Positions 43,965 to 53,411 of a stretch of 64,000 nucleotides of DNA are shown piece after piece. This stretch comes from Faecalibacter macacae (GTDB lineage Bacteria > Bacteroidota > Bacteroidia > Flavobacteriales > Weeksellaceae), in NCBI RefSeq assembly GCF_003687725.1, contig NZ_RDOJ01000007.1:62001-126000 (forward strand), written 5' to 3'. The notes beneath the pieces are model-generated. The model searched no databases. It saw only the letters and a program-made list of their open reading frames with translations, and had not been told where the DNA came from. Position numbers and translations under genes: made by a program. Position 1 is the first letter of the stretch. Each line of letters starts with the position of its first letter.

Positions 43965-44755
43965 TATTTTATTTCTTTTTTCTTATACCCACTTGGAATT
44001 GAGAAAGGTGTATTTGTTTCTTGATATGTAAAACTATTATATTCCAAATCCACTTGACGCGTTTTTTTATCTTTTATAATAATTTTAACATTTTTAGGAA
44101 ACTCTTCCTCACCTACTTTAGTCCAATTTGCATATTCAATATCTACTTCCATTTTACGTTTAGGATCTTTTAAATGTGCTTCTTTTAAACGAAATCCACT
44201 ATCAAAAACGTAGGTCTGAATGTATTCTCCAGCTTCTGGAGAGGATTGAATTTGAGCATTTTTATTATACGCTACAATATATTGATTTTGAGTTAATGTT
44301 GCAGTATAATCTGTTGAATTAAAATCAACAAAAACTTTACCTAACATTAAATCCTGAAGCTTTTGATAATCAATAAAATCAACTTTTAAAAGTTTATTCG
44401 CTAAAGAAAAATCACCCTCGTAATATGTACCTCCGATTTTTTCGTAAGCAGAAAAACCATCAGGTGTAATTAACGCTCTAGCACCTGTAAAACCAAATTT
44501 TGTAGCATTAACCCAAATTTTAGATCCATTATTTACGTAAATGGTAGCTTTAACATCGCCAGAAATTTCTTCCAAATCAGCTGCAACTTTAGCTTGAATC
44601 GTTAAGTGATTAAACTTTGATTGTTTGGCTAATGTTTGATTGATAATTTTTATTGATTCTGAAACTACAGGAGCCTCATTGTCATTTACAACTTTTGATG
44701 ATGTACAACTTGTTACAGCAAATGCTAAACCTAAAATTAGGGCTATTTTTTTCAT
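43964..44755 (-). CDS. DUF4292 lipoprotein
   Basis: The 263-residue protein has the lipobox VTSC (Cys about 17). The mature domain has alternating beta strands (KATIYVNNGSKIWVNATKFGFTGARALITPDG) like LolA/LolB-type lipoprotein carriers. The C-terminus is EFPKNVKIIIKDKKTRQVDLEYN. The family is restricted to Bacteroidota and is typically next to the EnvC-like gene, with which it is translationally coupled. A role in envelope lipid or lipoprotein handling is inferred from the fold only. Confidence 0.82.
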   Translation of the reverse strand: MKKIALILGLAFAVTSCTSSKVVNDNEAPVVSESIKIINQTLAKQSKFNHLTIQAKVAADLEEISGDVKATIYVNNGSKIWVNATKFGFTGARALITPDGFSAYEKIGGTYYEGDFSLANKLLKVDFIDYQKLQDLMLGKVFVDFNSTDYTATLTQNQYIVAYNKNAQIQSSPEAGEYIQTYVFDSGFRLKEAHLKDPKRKMEVDIEYANWTKVGEEEFPKNVKIIIKDKKTRQVDLEYNSFTYQETNTPFSIPSGYKKKEIK

Positions 44756-44766
44756 ATCTTAAACTA

Positions 44767-45789
44767 TTAAGCTTCGTGAGATTTAAAATCTAATTCAGAG
44801 TAATCTCCTAACGAAATACTACGAGAAACACCGTAATACTTCGCGTTATTACCGATCATAGAGTCTGTTAAATTCGCATTGGCAATAATTGAATTCTCTT
44901 GAATTAATGAATTGTCGATGTTTGAACATTCAACTTTTGTTCCATTTCCTAAAGAAACGTTTGGACCAATTTTAGAATTTTTAATCACAACTCCGTCACC
45001 GATGTAACATGGAGGAATAATTAATGAATTTTCTACAACTGCATTTGGATTAACTGTTGAGTAATCTTCTTTATCTAAATTTAAAACACGAGAATTTGTA
45101 TCTACAGTAACCGCTTTGTTACCACAATCCATCCACTCATCAACTTTACCTAAAGTGAATTGATCACCTTTTGCACGCATAGTTTCTAACGCATCAGTTA
45201 ATTGGTATTCACCTCCAACAGTTATGTTATTATCGATGATGTGTTCAATTTCTTTGTATAATTTTTGACCATCACGGAAAAAGTAAATTCCGATGATTGC
45301 TAAATCAGAAACGAATTCTTGTGGTTTCTCTACGAAATCCGTAATCACTTCGTTTTCATCTAACTTAACTACACCAAAAGCTGATGGATTTTCTACTTGT
45401 TTTACCCAAACTACTCCGTCAGATTCCATATCTAATTTAAAATCAGCACGGAATAAAGTATCAGCGTAAGCAACAACAACTGGACCATCTAAAGCTTCTT
45501 TTGCCATCCAAATTGAATGCGCAGTCCCAAGTGGCTCTAATTGGTGACAAATTGTTCCTTTTGCACCTAATTTTTCTGCAATTGCAATTAAATCAGCTTC
45601 AACTTCAGCACCAAAATCACCGATTACGAAAGCAATTTCTTCAATCTTTTCTGAACTTACTTTTGCAATATCCTCAACTAAACGGTGAACAATAGGTTTA
45701 CCTGCAATTGGAATTAATGGTTTTGGAGTTGTTAATGTGTGTGGGCGTAAACGAGATCCTCGTCCAGCCATTGGGATAATAATTTTCAT
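44767..45789 (-). CDS. Sugar-phosphate nucleotidyltransferase with a left-handed beta-helix tail
   Basis: The 340-residue protein has the nucleotide-binding signature MAGRGSRLRPHT followed by TPKPLIPIAGKPI. It then has VAYADTLF, the substrate-binding FVEKPQEF segment, and WMDCGNK. The last 100 residues are hexapeptide-like repeats. The domain order is that of bacterial glucose-1-phosphate thymidylyl/uridylyl transferases and related enzymes; the exact sugar and nucleotide cannot be read off. It lies between dut and the DUF4292 gene on the same strand (11 and 30 bases), so an operon is likely. Confidence 0.88.
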   Translation of the reverse strand: MKIIIPMAGRGSRLRPHTLTTPKPLIPIAGKPIVHRLVEDIAKVSSEKIEEIAFVIGDFGAEVEADLIAIAEKLGAKGTICHQLEPLGTAHSIWMAKEALDGPVVVAYADTLFRADFKLDMESDGVVWVKQVENPSAFGVVKLDENEVITDFVEKPQEFVSDLAIIGIYFFRDGQKLYKEIEHIIDNNITVGGEYQLTDALETMRAKGDQFTLGKVDEWMDCGNKAVTVDTNSRVLNLDKEDYSTVNPNAVVENSLIIPPCYIGDGVVIKNSKIGPNVSLGNGTKVECSNIDNSLIQENSIIANANLTDSMIGNNAKYYGVSRSISLGDYSELDFKSHEA

Positions 45790-45819
45790 TTTTAATAAAA
45801 TATTGTTGAGTTTAATCTC

Positions 45820-46251
45820 TTACTTTCCTGTACTTCCGAATCCACCAGCTCCACGCTCAGTTTCATCTAAAGTTTCTACTTGTTCCCAAGCAATTGTTTC
45901 GTGTTTTGCAATCACTAATTGTGCAATACGTTCTCCATCTTCAATTGTATAGGTATCATTCGAAACATTGGCGATAATTACACCAATTTCACCACGATAA
46001 TCTGCATCAATTGTCCCTGGAGAATTTAAACAAGTTAAACCATGTTTTAAAGCCATACCACTACGAGGACGAACTTGCGCTTCGTATCCTGCTGGTAATT
46101 CGATGAATAATCCGGTTGGAATTAATCGTCTTTCTAAAGGTTTTAATTCAATAGGCGCATCAATATTCGCGGTTAAATCCATTCCAGCAGATAAAGCTGT
46201 TTTATATTCTGGTAAAGGGTGTTTCGATTGATTGATTACTTTTACTTTCAT
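45820..46251 (-). CDS. dut: dUTP diphosphatase
   Basis: The 143-residue trimeric dUTPase has its motifs in order: [36 protein letters not shown] and the C-terminal [10 protein letters not shown] that closes over the substrate. It hydrolyses dUTP and supplies dUMP. It is in a minus-strand unit between the flippase gene (5 bases upstream) and the nucleotidyltransferase. Confidence 0.97.
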   Translation of the reverse strand: MKVKVINQSKHPLPEYKTALSAGMDLTANIDAPIELKPLERRLIPTGLFIELPAGYEAQVRPRSGMALKHGLTCLNSPGTIDADYRGEIGVIIANVSNDTYTIEDGERIAQLVIAKHETIAWEQVETLDETERGAGGFGSTGK

Positions 46252-46256
46252 GGAAT

Positions 46257-47678
46257 TTATTTCTGTATCAGTTTTTTAATTGTTTTTCGCTCTGCGATAA
46301 ATAGGAATGCAATGTACGAGATTAATAAAAGATTACCAATAATCAAATTAGAATCTAAAACATAATAATTAATCGTGGCAATCCCTATGGCAAGGCACAT
46401 GTAAAGGATAATTTTACGGGTTTGATATGGAATAGGATATGCTTTTTGTCCCCATATATACGAGATAATCATCATCGTTCCGTAAGCGATTAAAGTTGCC
46501 CAAGCTGAAATCATAAATCCATATTCTTTGATTAAAAAGATATTCATCAGAATAGTAATTAATCCTCCGATTGAAGATACAATAGTACCAACATATGTTT
46601 TGTCTGTAATTTTATACCATGTCGAAAGATTATAATAAATTCCATAAAACAGATTTGCTACTAATATAATTGGCACAATATCCATGGCTATGTGGTAAGA
46701 TTCGTTCGGGACAAAAATCTTCGTAATCCAATTTAAATTAGCCAAGATTCCTAAAACTACCAAATTACAAATCACACTGAAGATGAATAAAATATCTGCA
46801 TATGTTTTCTTAGAATCTTCGTTTTTAGCTACTTTAAATAAGAATGGTTCAACTCCCATTCGGTAAGCTGTCACAAACATCGTCATAATCATAGCCAATT
46901 TGTAGCATCCTGAATATGACCCTGCATCTTCTTCCGAAATGTAGAATCTATGAATTAATTTATCAAAATTTTCATTGATGATAAAAGCTAAACCAGCTAA
47001 CATTATCGGATAGCCATAATGGAACATCTTCTTAAATAAGGATAAATCAAAATTAAATCGAACTTGTTTAATCACTTTAAAAAGCATCACAACACCCAGA
47101 ATAGATGCAATTAAATTCGCTAAAAATGGAATCGATAATTTTTCTGTAATGTTAATTGATTCTAAAATTTGTGGCGAAACAAAAGCAAAAAAGGCTAATG
47201 TTAATATCGCTTGAACTACGGTTTGTAATACTCGAATTCCTGAATATAAAATTGGTCTTCCTTTAAATCTTAAAACTGCGAATGGAATTACACAAATTGT
47301 ATCAAAAAAAGCAATCCATCCAAACCATATCAAATATTGTTTTGAATCTTCATACCCTGAAAACGTTGCAATCGGATCTATAAAAATATATAATAGGATT
47401 AAAAATATAATTGCATTAGAACACATAAACCAAAATGATGTGTTCAAAACTTTCTGATACATATTCTTTTCTGGTGCATACCTAAAAAAAGCAGTTTCAA
47501 AACCAAATGTCAAGAACACATTAAGGAAAGATATAGCTGCGTATAATTGACTAAATTTAGAATACTCAGTATTCAATAAATAGATATTATAGAACGGATT
47601 CAAAACGAAAATAATTATACGTGGAAGAATTGCTCCCATCCCATAAATTAGCGTTTCGTTTAAAAGTTTTTTATACAA
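46257..47678 (-). CDS. Polysaccharide/lipid-sugar flippase (MATE/MVF superfamily)
   Basis: The 473-residue polytopic protein has about 13-14 hydrophobic segments spread over the whole length. It starts [31 protein letters not shown], which is typical of the Wzx-like polysaccharide_synt family in Bacteroidota. It should move a lipid-linked saccharide across the inner membrane. It leads a minus-strand unit with dut and a sugar nucleotidyltransferase. It is divergent from gpsA across 94 bases. Confidence 0.88.
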   Translation of the reverse strand: MYKKLLNETLIYGMGAILPRIIIFVLNPFYNIYLLNTEYSKFSQLYAAISFLNVFLTFGFETAFFRYAPEKNMYQKVLNTSFWFMCSNAIIFLILLYIFIDPIATFSGYEDSKQYLIWFGWIAFFDTICVIPFAVLRFKGRPILYSGIRVLQTVVQAILTLAFFAFVSPQILESINITEKLSIPFLANLIASILGVVMLFKVIKQVRFNFDLSLFKKMFHYGYPIMLAGLAFIINENFDKLIHRFYISEEDAGSYSGCYKLAMIMTMFVTAYRMGVEPFLFKVAKNEDSKKTYADILFIFSVICNLVVLGILANLNWITKIFVPNESYHIAMDIVPIILVANLFYGIYYNLSTWYKITDKTYVGTIVSSIGGLITILMNIFLIKEYGFMISAWATLIAYGTMMIISYIWGQKAYPIPYQTRKIILYMCLAIGIATINYYVLDSNLIIGNLLLISYIAFLFIAERKTIKKLIQK

Positions 47679-47745
47679 GTTTTAAAATTTTATTAAAATT
47701 CAACTTCTTTTTTTGAAATACAAAAATAGGTATAATACAAATTCG

Positions 47746-47753
47746 TAACTTTG
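47746..47753 (+). promoter_or_regulatory. -7 element of gpsA
   Basis: TAACTTTG matches TAnnTTTG, 19 bases before the gpsA ATG. No TTG lies at the usual -33 spacing. Confidence 0.35.
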
Positions 47754-47772
47754 TAAGTTCAATAAAATTATT

Positions 47773-48774
47773 ATGATTGAGTTATCAAATCGTAAAGTTG
47801 GATTAATCGGGAACGGAAGCTGGGCTACTGCAATTGCAAAAATGCTTAGTAAAAACCTTGAAACATTCAACTGGTGGGTGAAAGATGAATATGTAAAAGA
47901 GAGTATTGAAAAAAATCACCACAACCCAAATTATTTAACAGATGTAGAATTTAATCCTGAAAAATTAAATATTTCTACAAACATCAACGAAGTTGTATCA
48001 AATTCTGATATCATATTTTTGGTGGTTCCTTCTATTTATGTTGAAAACTGTTTAAGTAAATTGACGATTTCATTAAAAGATAAATTTGTTGTTACATCGA
48101 TTAAAGGAATTATTCCAAATCATTACAAAGCTGTTGGACAATATTTAGTTGACGAATTCAATATAAAAGAAGAACAACTAGGTGTAGTTTCTGGACCATG
48201 TCATGCAGAAGAAGTTGCATTAGAGCGTTTATCTTACTTAACAATTGCTGCTTTAGATGAATTTAAGGCTAAAACAGTTGCAGATTGTTTAGCTTGTAAT
48301 TTTATCAATACAAAGATTTCTAACGATATTTTTGGAACAGAATACGGTGCTATTCTTAAAAACATTTACGCTGTAGCCGCTGGTATTGCACATGGTTTAG
48401 GTTATGGTGATAACTTCCACGCAGTGTTGATGAGTAACGCGATTCGTGAAATGAACGATATCTTAAAACAAGTCAATAAAACAAAACGCCAAATTAACGA
48501 TTCAGCCTATTTAGGTGATTTATTGGTTACGGGATATTCTAATTTTTCAAGAAATAGAACATTCGGTAATATGATTGGAAAAGGATATTCTGTACAATCA
48601 GTTATTATGGAAATGAACATGGTTGCCGAAGGATATTACGCAACAAAAGGTGTAGCAATTTTAAATGAAGGTTATAAAATTAAAGCGCCAATTATTCATG
48701 CCGTTTATAGCATTCTTTACGAAGGTAAAAATGCTGGAAAAACGATGAAAGAGTTGTCGATGAAATTAGATTAA
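47773..48774 (+). CDS. gpsA: Glycerol-3-phosphate dehydrogenase [NAD(P)+]
   Basis: The 333-residue protein has the dinucleotide loop KVGLIGNGSWATAIAKML, the family segments VTSIKGII and VVSGPCHAEEV, the catalytic Lys in EYGAILKNIYAVAAGIAHGLGYGDN, and the C-terminal AEGYYATKG. It makes sn-glycerol-3-phosphate for phospholipids in the cytosol. A short gene of unknown function begins one base after its stop. Confidence 0.95.
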   Translation: MIELSNRKVGLIGNGSWATAIAKMLSKNLETFNWWVKDEYVKESIEKNHHNPNYLTDVEFNPEKLNISTNINEVVSNSDIIFLVVPSIYVENCLSKLTISLKDKFVVTSIKGIIPNHYKAVGQYLVDEFNIKEEQLGVVSGPCHAEEVALERLSYLTIAALDEFKAKTVADCLACNFINTKISNDIFGTEYGAILKNIYAVAAGIAHGLGYGDNFHAVLMSNAIREMNDILKQVNKTKRQINDSAYLGDLLVTGYSNFSRNRTFGNMIGKGYSVQSVIMEMNMVAEGYYATKGVAILNEGYKIKAPIIHAVYSILYEGKNAGKTMKELSMKLD

Positions 48775-48775
48775 T

Positions 48776-49183
48776 ATGATTAAACAAGATTTTATTTCGA
48801 AATACATTCAAGAGTTAAACAAAACTTTGGCTCGAATTATTGAAATTGGTGATGCTGACGAAGGTTTTCTTATCATTTTTAATCAAATGTTACAATCCTA
48901 TTATAAAATTGATGATAATCAGTTATCGATTTTATTAGAAGAAAATCAGGAACGTGATCAATTCTTGTTGGCGGATGAATTAAAAAAGAAAAATATCTTG
49001 ACGTTTATGAAGGCGATTCGTATTTATCTTAATCGAAACGATAACGATAGAGCAAAAGCTTCATACGAAGTATTAAAACGTATTGAAAATATAAATTCTG
49101 GAATCTTCCAATTTCCGACAGAAGAAGATCAGATTATTGCAGAACAACGAAAAATTGTTGAAGAAAAAATGAATGCGATTTAA
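48776..49183 (+). CDS. Small helical protein of unknown function, downstream of gpsA
   Basis: The 135-residue soluble protein is rich in Glu/Lys/Ile and predicted all-alpha, with no signal or membrane segment. I do not recognise a family with confidence; DUF6483-type helical proteins have a similar N-terminal look. It starts one base after the gpsA stop (TAATATG), so translation is probably coupled. A terminator closes the pair. Confidence 0.6.
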   Translation: MIKQDFISKYIQELNKTLARIIEIGDADEGFLIIFNQMLQSYYKIDDNQLSILLEENQERDQFLLADELKKKNILTFMKAIRIYLNRNDNDRAKASYEVLKRIENINSGIFQFPTEEDQIIAEQRKIVEEKMNAI

Positions 49184-49206
49184 TCATTCATTCCAAAATA
49201 TAAAAA

Positions 49207-49234
49207 TAAAGCGAGCAATTAGCTCGCTTTTTTC
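49207..49234 (+). terminator. Terminator of the gpsA unit
   Basis: AAAGCGAGC / GCTCGCTTT with a five-base loop followed by TTT, 24 bases after the stop codon. Confidence 0.78.
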
Positions 49235-49303
49235 GTATTTATAATTCAAATCCAACTTCTCAAATCTAACGTCTAACATTTCTATTAATACGTATTTTGT
49301 CCT

Positions 49304-49311
49304 TATCTTTG
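49304..49311 (+). promoter_or_regulatory. -7 element of folD
   Basis: TATCTTTG matches TAnnTTTG, 17 bases before the folD ATG. The -33 element is not clear. Confidence 0.4.
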
Positions 49312-49328
49312 CGCAAACACAACAAACA

Positions 49329-50207
49329 ATGCAAATTTTAGATGGTATTAAACTATCGAAGGAGATCAAAAATGAGATCAAATCGTTAGTTGAATCGTAC
49401 AAAGAACAAGGAAAACGTGCGCCTCATTTGGGTGCAATTTTAGTTGGAAATGATGGTGCATCTCGCACTTACGTTGACAATAAAATCAAAGATTGTAAAT
49501 TCGTAGGTTTCGAATCTTCAGAATTAATTTTAGAAGATACAATTTCTCAGGAAGAGTTAATTGCTAAGATTCAAGAATGGAATAATGATGCTAATTTAGA
49601 CGGTTTTATCGTTCAATTACCATTACCAAAACACATCGATCAAGAAGCAGTAATTAATGCTATTGATCCTAACAAAGATGTAGACGGATTCCACCCAATG
49701 AATTTTGGTAAAATGGCGTTAGAAATGGAAACATTTTTACCTGCTACACCTTACGGAATTATGGAAATGTTAGAACGTTACGAAGTTCCTACAGCTGGTA
49801 AACACACTGTTGTTATTGGTAGATCTCGTATCGTTGGACGTCCAATGTCAATCTTAATGAGTAAAAATGGAAACCCTGGAAACAGTACCGTTACAATTAC
49901 TCATTCAAAAACAGAAGATTTAGCAAAATATACAAAAGAAGCTGATATCGTAATCACTGCTTTAGGAGTTCCAGAATTCTTAAAAGCTGATATGGTAAAA
50001 GACGGAGTTGTTATTGTAGACGTTGGTATTACTCGCGTTGACGATCCTACTTCTCCAAAAGGATTTAAATTAGCTGGTGACGTAGATTTCGAAAACGTAA
50101 AAGAAAAAGCTTCTTGGATTACCCCAGTACCAGGTGGTGTTGGACCAATGACAAGAGCAATGTTATTGAAAAATACTTTATTGGCTTACAACAGAAATAA
50201 TAAATAA
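49329..50207 (+). CDS. folD: Methylenetetrahydrofolate dehydrogenase / cyclohydrolase FolD
   Basis: The 292-residue bifunctional enzyme has GNDGASRTYVDNKIKDC (catalytic Tyr/Lys region), VQLPLPKHI, the signature DGFHPMNFGKM, GRSRIVGRPMSILM for NADP, and the C-terminal TPVPGGVGPMTRAML. It interconverts methylene-, methenyl- and formyl-tetrahydrofolate in the cytosol. It lies two bases before queE, so these form a unit. Confidence 0.97.
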   Translation: MQILDGIKLSKEIKNEIKSLVESYKEQGKRAPHLGAILVGNDGASRTYVDNKIKDCKFVGFESSELILEDTISQEELIAKIQEWNNDANLDGFIVQLPLPKHIDQEAVINAIDPNKDVDGFHPMNFGKMALEMETFLPATPYGIMEMLERYEVPTAGKHTVVIGRSRIVGRPMSILMSKNGNPGNSTVTITHSKTEDLAKYTKEADIVITALGVPEFLKADMVKDGVVIVDVGITRVDDPTSPKGFKLAGDVDFENVKEKASWITPVPGGVGPMTRAMLLKNTLLAYNRNNK

Positions 50208-50209
50208 GA

Positions 50210-50857
50210 ATGATTAATATTACATCAACGACAGCAGAACAACAAGAACTACTTAAGGAAGGTAAGTTATTGCCTATTATGGAGCACTTTTACACAATTC
50301 AGGGTGAAGGAGCTTATACTGGTGTAGCTACCTATTTCATTAGATTAGGTGGATGTGATGTTGGATGTCATTGGTGTGATGTAAAAGATAGCTGGGATGC
50401 AGAAAAACATCCTTTAACTTTAGTTGAAGATATTGTTGAAATTGCAACTTCACAAGCAGATATTATCGTCATTACAGGTGGTGAACCTTTAATGTGGGAT
50501 TTATCGTATTTAACGAAAAAATTACACGAAAAAGGTGCTCGTATCCACATGGAAACTTCGGGCGCTTATCCTATGTCTGGAGAGATTGATTGGGTTTGTT
50601 TATCACCAAAGAAAACGATGTTACCAAAAGATGATGTTTGTGAAGCAGCTCACGAATTAAAATGTATTATTTTTAATCAACACGATTTTAAGTTTGCAGA
50701 AGAACAAGCTGCTCGTGTAGGTAAAGATTGTGTGTTGTATTTACAGACTGAATGGAGTAAACGCGATAAAAATTTACCTGAGATTGTAGAATATGTAAAA
50801 GAAAATCCGAAATGGAGAATTTCTTTACAAACGCATAAATATTTAGACATTCCATAG
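50210..50857 (+). CDS. queE: 7-carboxy-7-deazaguanine synthase QueE
   Basis: The 215-residue radical-SAM protein has the short QueE fold. EHFYTIQGEGAYTGVATYFIRLGGC is followed by the cluster motif C-x3-C-x2-C (CDVGCHWCD) near residues 48-56, and the ITGGEPLMW SAM-binding strand near 87. It makes the 7-deazaguanine core for queuosine. The other queuosine genes are not in the window. It is co-transcribed with folD, and a strong terminator follows. Confidence 0.93.
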   Translation: MINITSTTAEQQELLKEGKLLPIMEHFYTIQGEGAYTGVATYFIRLGGCDVGCHWCDVKDSWDAEKHPLTLVEDIVEIATSQADIIVITGGEPLMWDLSYLTKKLHEKGARIHMETSGAYPMSGEIDWVCLSPKKTMLPKDDVCEAAHELKCIIFNQHDFKFAEEQAARVGKDCVLYLQTEWSKRDKNLPEIVEYVKENPKWRISLQTHKYLDIP

Positions 50858-50872
50858 GAATCAAAATACGAA

Positions 50873-50902
50873 GAAGGACATCAATTGATGTCCTTTTTTT
50901 TA
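50873..50902 (+). terminator. Terminator of folD-queE
   Basis: AAGGACATCA / TGATGTCCTT with a two-base loop and eight T, 17 bases after the stop codon. Confidence 0.85.
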
Positions 50903-50983
50903 TATGCTATTTTCTATCATATTAATATTCTTTTATTTCACACTTAATAATCGTAACTTAATCCAATCAAAATTTGAAGAACT

Positions 50984-51505
50984 ATGAAAAAGATTTTCTT
51001 AATGGCATTTGTTCTTCCACTTGTATTCTCATGTGGAAAAGAAGAAAAATCAAATGCAAATACTGATATAATCGAATATAACGAAACTTCAACTCCTGAA
51101 GCGTCAGCTCCTGCAGCTGCACAAACAACTAATCATATTGTAATTAAAGCAAATGATGATATGACTTTTGACAAAACAGCATTTACTGTAAAAGTTGGAG
51201 AAGAAATAACTTTGTTATTGATGAATAATGGAACAATGTCTAAAGAAGCGATGGGACATAATTTAGTTATTTTAAATCAAGGTGTTGATATAGGAGATTT
51301 CGCATATGCAGCTTCTTCAGAAAAAGATACTGATTACATCCCGAAAGAGAAACAAGCTGATATTTTAGCACATACAAAACTTTTAGGAGGTAAAGAAAAT
51401 GATCAGATTAAATTCAAAATTGAAAAAGCTGGTGATTATCAATTCTTATGTTCATTCCCTGGACATACAGCTACAATGCAAGGAAAAATTACAGCAGTTA
51501 ATTAA
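50984..51505 (+). CDS. Azurin-like cupredoxin lipoprotein
   Basis: The 173-residue protein has a signal peptide with lipobox VFSC (Cys17), an Ala/Pro/Thr linker to about residue 48, and a plastocyanin/azurin domain. The type-1 copper ligands are all visible: H92 (GHNLV), C156, H161 and M165 (LCSFPGHTATM). It is an envelope-anchored electron carrier, probably in respiratory electron transfer. It has its own terminator and no operon partner. Confidence 0.92.
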   Translation: MKKIFLMAFVLPLVFSCGKEEKSNANTDIIEYNETSTPEASAPAAAQTTNHIVIKANDDMTFDKTAFTVKVGEEITLLLMNNGTMSKEAMGHNLVILNQGVDIGDFAYAASSEKDTDYIPKEKQADILAHTKLLGGKENDQIKFKIEKAGDYQFLCSFPGHTATMQGKITAVN

Positions 51506-51512
51506 TCAAAAT

Positions 51513-51541
51513 ATAAGTCTCCTAATTGGAGACTTTTTTTA
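51513..51541 (+). terminator. Terminator of the azurin gene
   Basis: AAGTCTCC / GGAGACTT with a five-base loop and seven T, 8 bases after the stop codon. Confidence 0.82.
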
Positions 51542-51683
51542 TATAAAGTCTTAAAATTAGCTGACAAAATTTCATCGAACACGCTCAAATCACGACAAAA
51601 GTACAAATATCAAACGATATTATTTCCGACTCAGTCAAAACAACAGTAAATTCTCCTATAATTCTATTAGATTAATAGAATTA

Positions 51684-51691
51684 TATCTTTG
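51684..51691 (+). promoter_or_regulatory. -7-like element upstream of the candidate sRNA
   Basis: TATCTTTG is a good TAnnTTTG match on the plus strand in an otherwise empty intergenic region. No TTG is seen at the expected -33 distance. It would start a transcript near 51697. Confidence 0.3.
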
Positions 51692-51711
51692 TTTCAATAT
51701 AATTTTAGTTT

Positions 51712-51727
51712 TTGGCACACTAATTGA
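51712..51727 (+). promoter_or_regulatory. -24/-12 (sigma-54-like) promoter before the candidate sRNA
   Basis: TTGGCAC, five bases, then TTGA places GG and GA exactly ten bases apart, the spacing of sigma-54 promoters (consensus TGGCAC-N5-TTGC). Only the last base of the -12 element differs. A start near 51738 is predicted. Confidence 0.45.
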
Positions 51728-51737
51728 AATATCTTAA

Positions 51738-51812
51738 GAGTATAAGATTTAGTAGAGTAAATTTTGTCCTCATGTGTTAATTTTAAGCCTGAACATTTTT
51801 CAGGCTTTTTTT
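51738..51812 (+). ncRNA. Candidate small RNA of about 75 nt
   Basis: Between the azurin terminator and the minus-strand aspA terminator there is a plus-strand terminator with no gene in front of it, preceded by promoter-like sequences. No open frame longer than a few codons exists. An internal hairpin (ATCTTA / TAAGAT, about 51730-51749) precedes the terminator stem. I could not match it to a known RNA family. The length depends on which promoter is used (about 75 or 115 nt). Confidence 0.4.
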
Positions 51813-51813
51813 G
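51785..51813 (+). terminator. Orphan plus-strand terminator
   Basis: AAGCCTGAA / TTCAGGCTT with a short loop and seven T. On the minus strand it is followed by AAAATTAAC, so it works only in plus direction. No plus-strand gene lies between it and the azurin terminator. Confidence 0.75.
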
Positions 51814-51832
51814 TGCCTTCTATTTTCTTCAA

Positions 51833-51857
51833 AAGAAAAGCCCAGAAAACTGGGCTA
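51833..51857 (-). terminator. Terminator of aspA
   Basis: On the minus strand AGCCCAG / CTGGGCT is followed by TTTCTTTTG, 5 bases after the aspA stop. Confidence 0.75.
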
Positions 51858-51861
51858 AACA

Positions 51862-53262
51862 TCAAACAATTTGTGGCGCTAACATATTCTGAGGATTCAG
51901 AATTTGATCTAAACGACTTTTCGTTAGCAATTCATATTCAAGTACGAGCTGGTAAACCCCTTTACCAGTCATCAAAGCTTCTTTTGCAATCTTTGTACTC
52001 ATCTTATAACCAATGTAAGGATTAAGAGCAGTTACAATACCAATACTGTTTTTAACTAAACTTTCAGCAGTTTCCTTGTTTGCAACAATACCTTCAATAC
52101 ATTTTTCTTTTAATGAAATTATTCCGTTCGTCATCAACTGAATTGATTCCATTAATGTTTGTACAATAATAGGCTCCATCACATTCAGCTGCAACTGACC
52201 TGCTTCTGAAGCCATCATTATGGTCGTATCGTTTCCGATCACTTTAAAACAAACTTGGTTCACAACTTCTGGAATCACCGGATTTATTTTTCCTGGCATG
52301 ATAGACGATCCTGCTTGCATTGCTGGTAACGTAATTTCAGCTAAGCCTGCTCTTGGACCTGAAGAAAGTAAACGAAGATCGTTACATATTTTAGACAATT
52401 TTATTGCTAATCTTTTTAACGCTGAAGAATACTCAACAAAACAACTTGTATCAGAAGTTGATTCGATTAAATTTAGAGCAACATACACTGGAATTCCTGT
52501 AATTTCTTCTAAATTTTTAGCACATAGTTCAGGAAATTCTTGCGGTGCATTTAAACCTGTTCCAATTGCAGTTCCACCCATATTAATGGCTAGAAATTCT
52601 TCACGAGCTAAATTCAATCTTTTTAACTCCTTTTCCAATGTAAAAGCAAAAGCCTCAAACTCTTGTCCCATTGTCATAGGAATGGCATCTTGTAGTTGCG
52701 TACGCCCCATTTTAGTAATGGATTGAAATTCAATTCCTTTAATTCTAAAAACTGTTACTAAATCTTCAACTGCATGGTAAATATCTTCATGCATTTGAAA
52801 CAATGCTATTTTTACAGCTGTTGGATAAGCATCATTTGTAGATTGTGCCAAATTGATATGGTCGTTTGGTGAACAAAATTCATATTCTCCTTTTTTATAT
52901 CCCATCAATTCTAATGCACGATTTGCTATCACTTCGTTAATGTTCATATTAACCGAAGTTCCTGCACCACCCTGAATTAAATCTACAGGAAATTGATCAT
53001 TAAATTGACCATCTATAACATCTAAACACGCCTGTCGAATTGATTGATATAAATCTTTGTCTAGTGAATGAATTTCTTGATTTGTTTTAGCTGCTGCTAA
53101 CTTAACCTGAGCCAAAGCCTGAATAAAAGTTGGATAATCGCTTAGCTTTTCTTTCGAGATTTTAAAATTCTCTACGGCTCGTTTTGTTTGAACTCCGTAA
53201 TAGGCATTTGTTGGTACTTCTAATTCCCCAATCAAATCACTTTCAATTCGATATAAATTCAT
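51862..53262 (-). CDS. aspA: Aspartate ammonia-lyase
   Basis: The 466-residue member of the fumarase/aspartase superfamily starts RIESDLIGELEVPTNAYYGVQT. It carries the signature GSSIMPGKINPVIPEVVNQ near residue 318. GAGTSVNMNINEVIANRA and TNDAYPT mark the active site. The EVVNQ segment and N-terminal form favour aspartase over class II fumarase. It deaminates aspartate to fumarate in the cytosol. It stands alone on the minus strand. Confidence 0.92.
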   Translation of the reverse strand: MNLYRIESDLIGELEVPTNAYYGVQTKRAVENFKISKEKLSDYPTFIQALAQVKLAAAKTNQEIHSLDKDLYQSIRQACLDVIDGQFNDQFPVDLIQGGAGTSVNMNINEVIANRALELMGYKKGEYEFCSPNDHINLAQSTNDAYPTAVKIALFQMHEDIYHAVEDLVTVFRIKGIEFQSITKMGRTQLQDAIPMTMGQEFEAFAFTLEKELKRLNLAREEFLAINMGGTAIGTGLNAPQEFPELCAKNLEEITGIPVYVALNLIESTSDTSCFVEYSSALKRLAIKLSKICNDLRLLSSGPRAGLAEITLPAMQAGSSIMPGKINPVIPEVVNQVCFKVIGNDTTIMMASEAGQLQLNVMEPIIVQTLMESIQLMTNGIISLKEKCIEGIVANKETAESLVKNSIGIVTALNPYIGYKMSTKIAKEALMTGKGVYQLVLEYELLTKSRLDQILNPQNMLAPQIV

Positions 53263-53411
53263 ATTTGCGTGTTTTTGTTAATAGATCCTACAAAAAAACA
53301 ATATTATTTCTATAAAACATAAAAATTCAAACATAAACCCCTGATATTTTAGGGGTATTTATTTAGTTTGTATTTTTTAGTTAATTAAAATGATAATTTA
53401 ATAGGGGTCAA

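Noticed and set aside
51596-51603. Minus-strand -7 match (TACTTTTG) in the azurin-aspA gap
   Set aside because: No gene follows on that strand, no suitable TTG is spaced upstream, and such eight-base matches are frequent in AT-rich DNA.
53337-53355. CCCCT...AGGGG inverted repeat upstream of aspA
   Set aside because: It is short, with no T-run on either side and no clear relation to a promoter; it may be a chance pairing.
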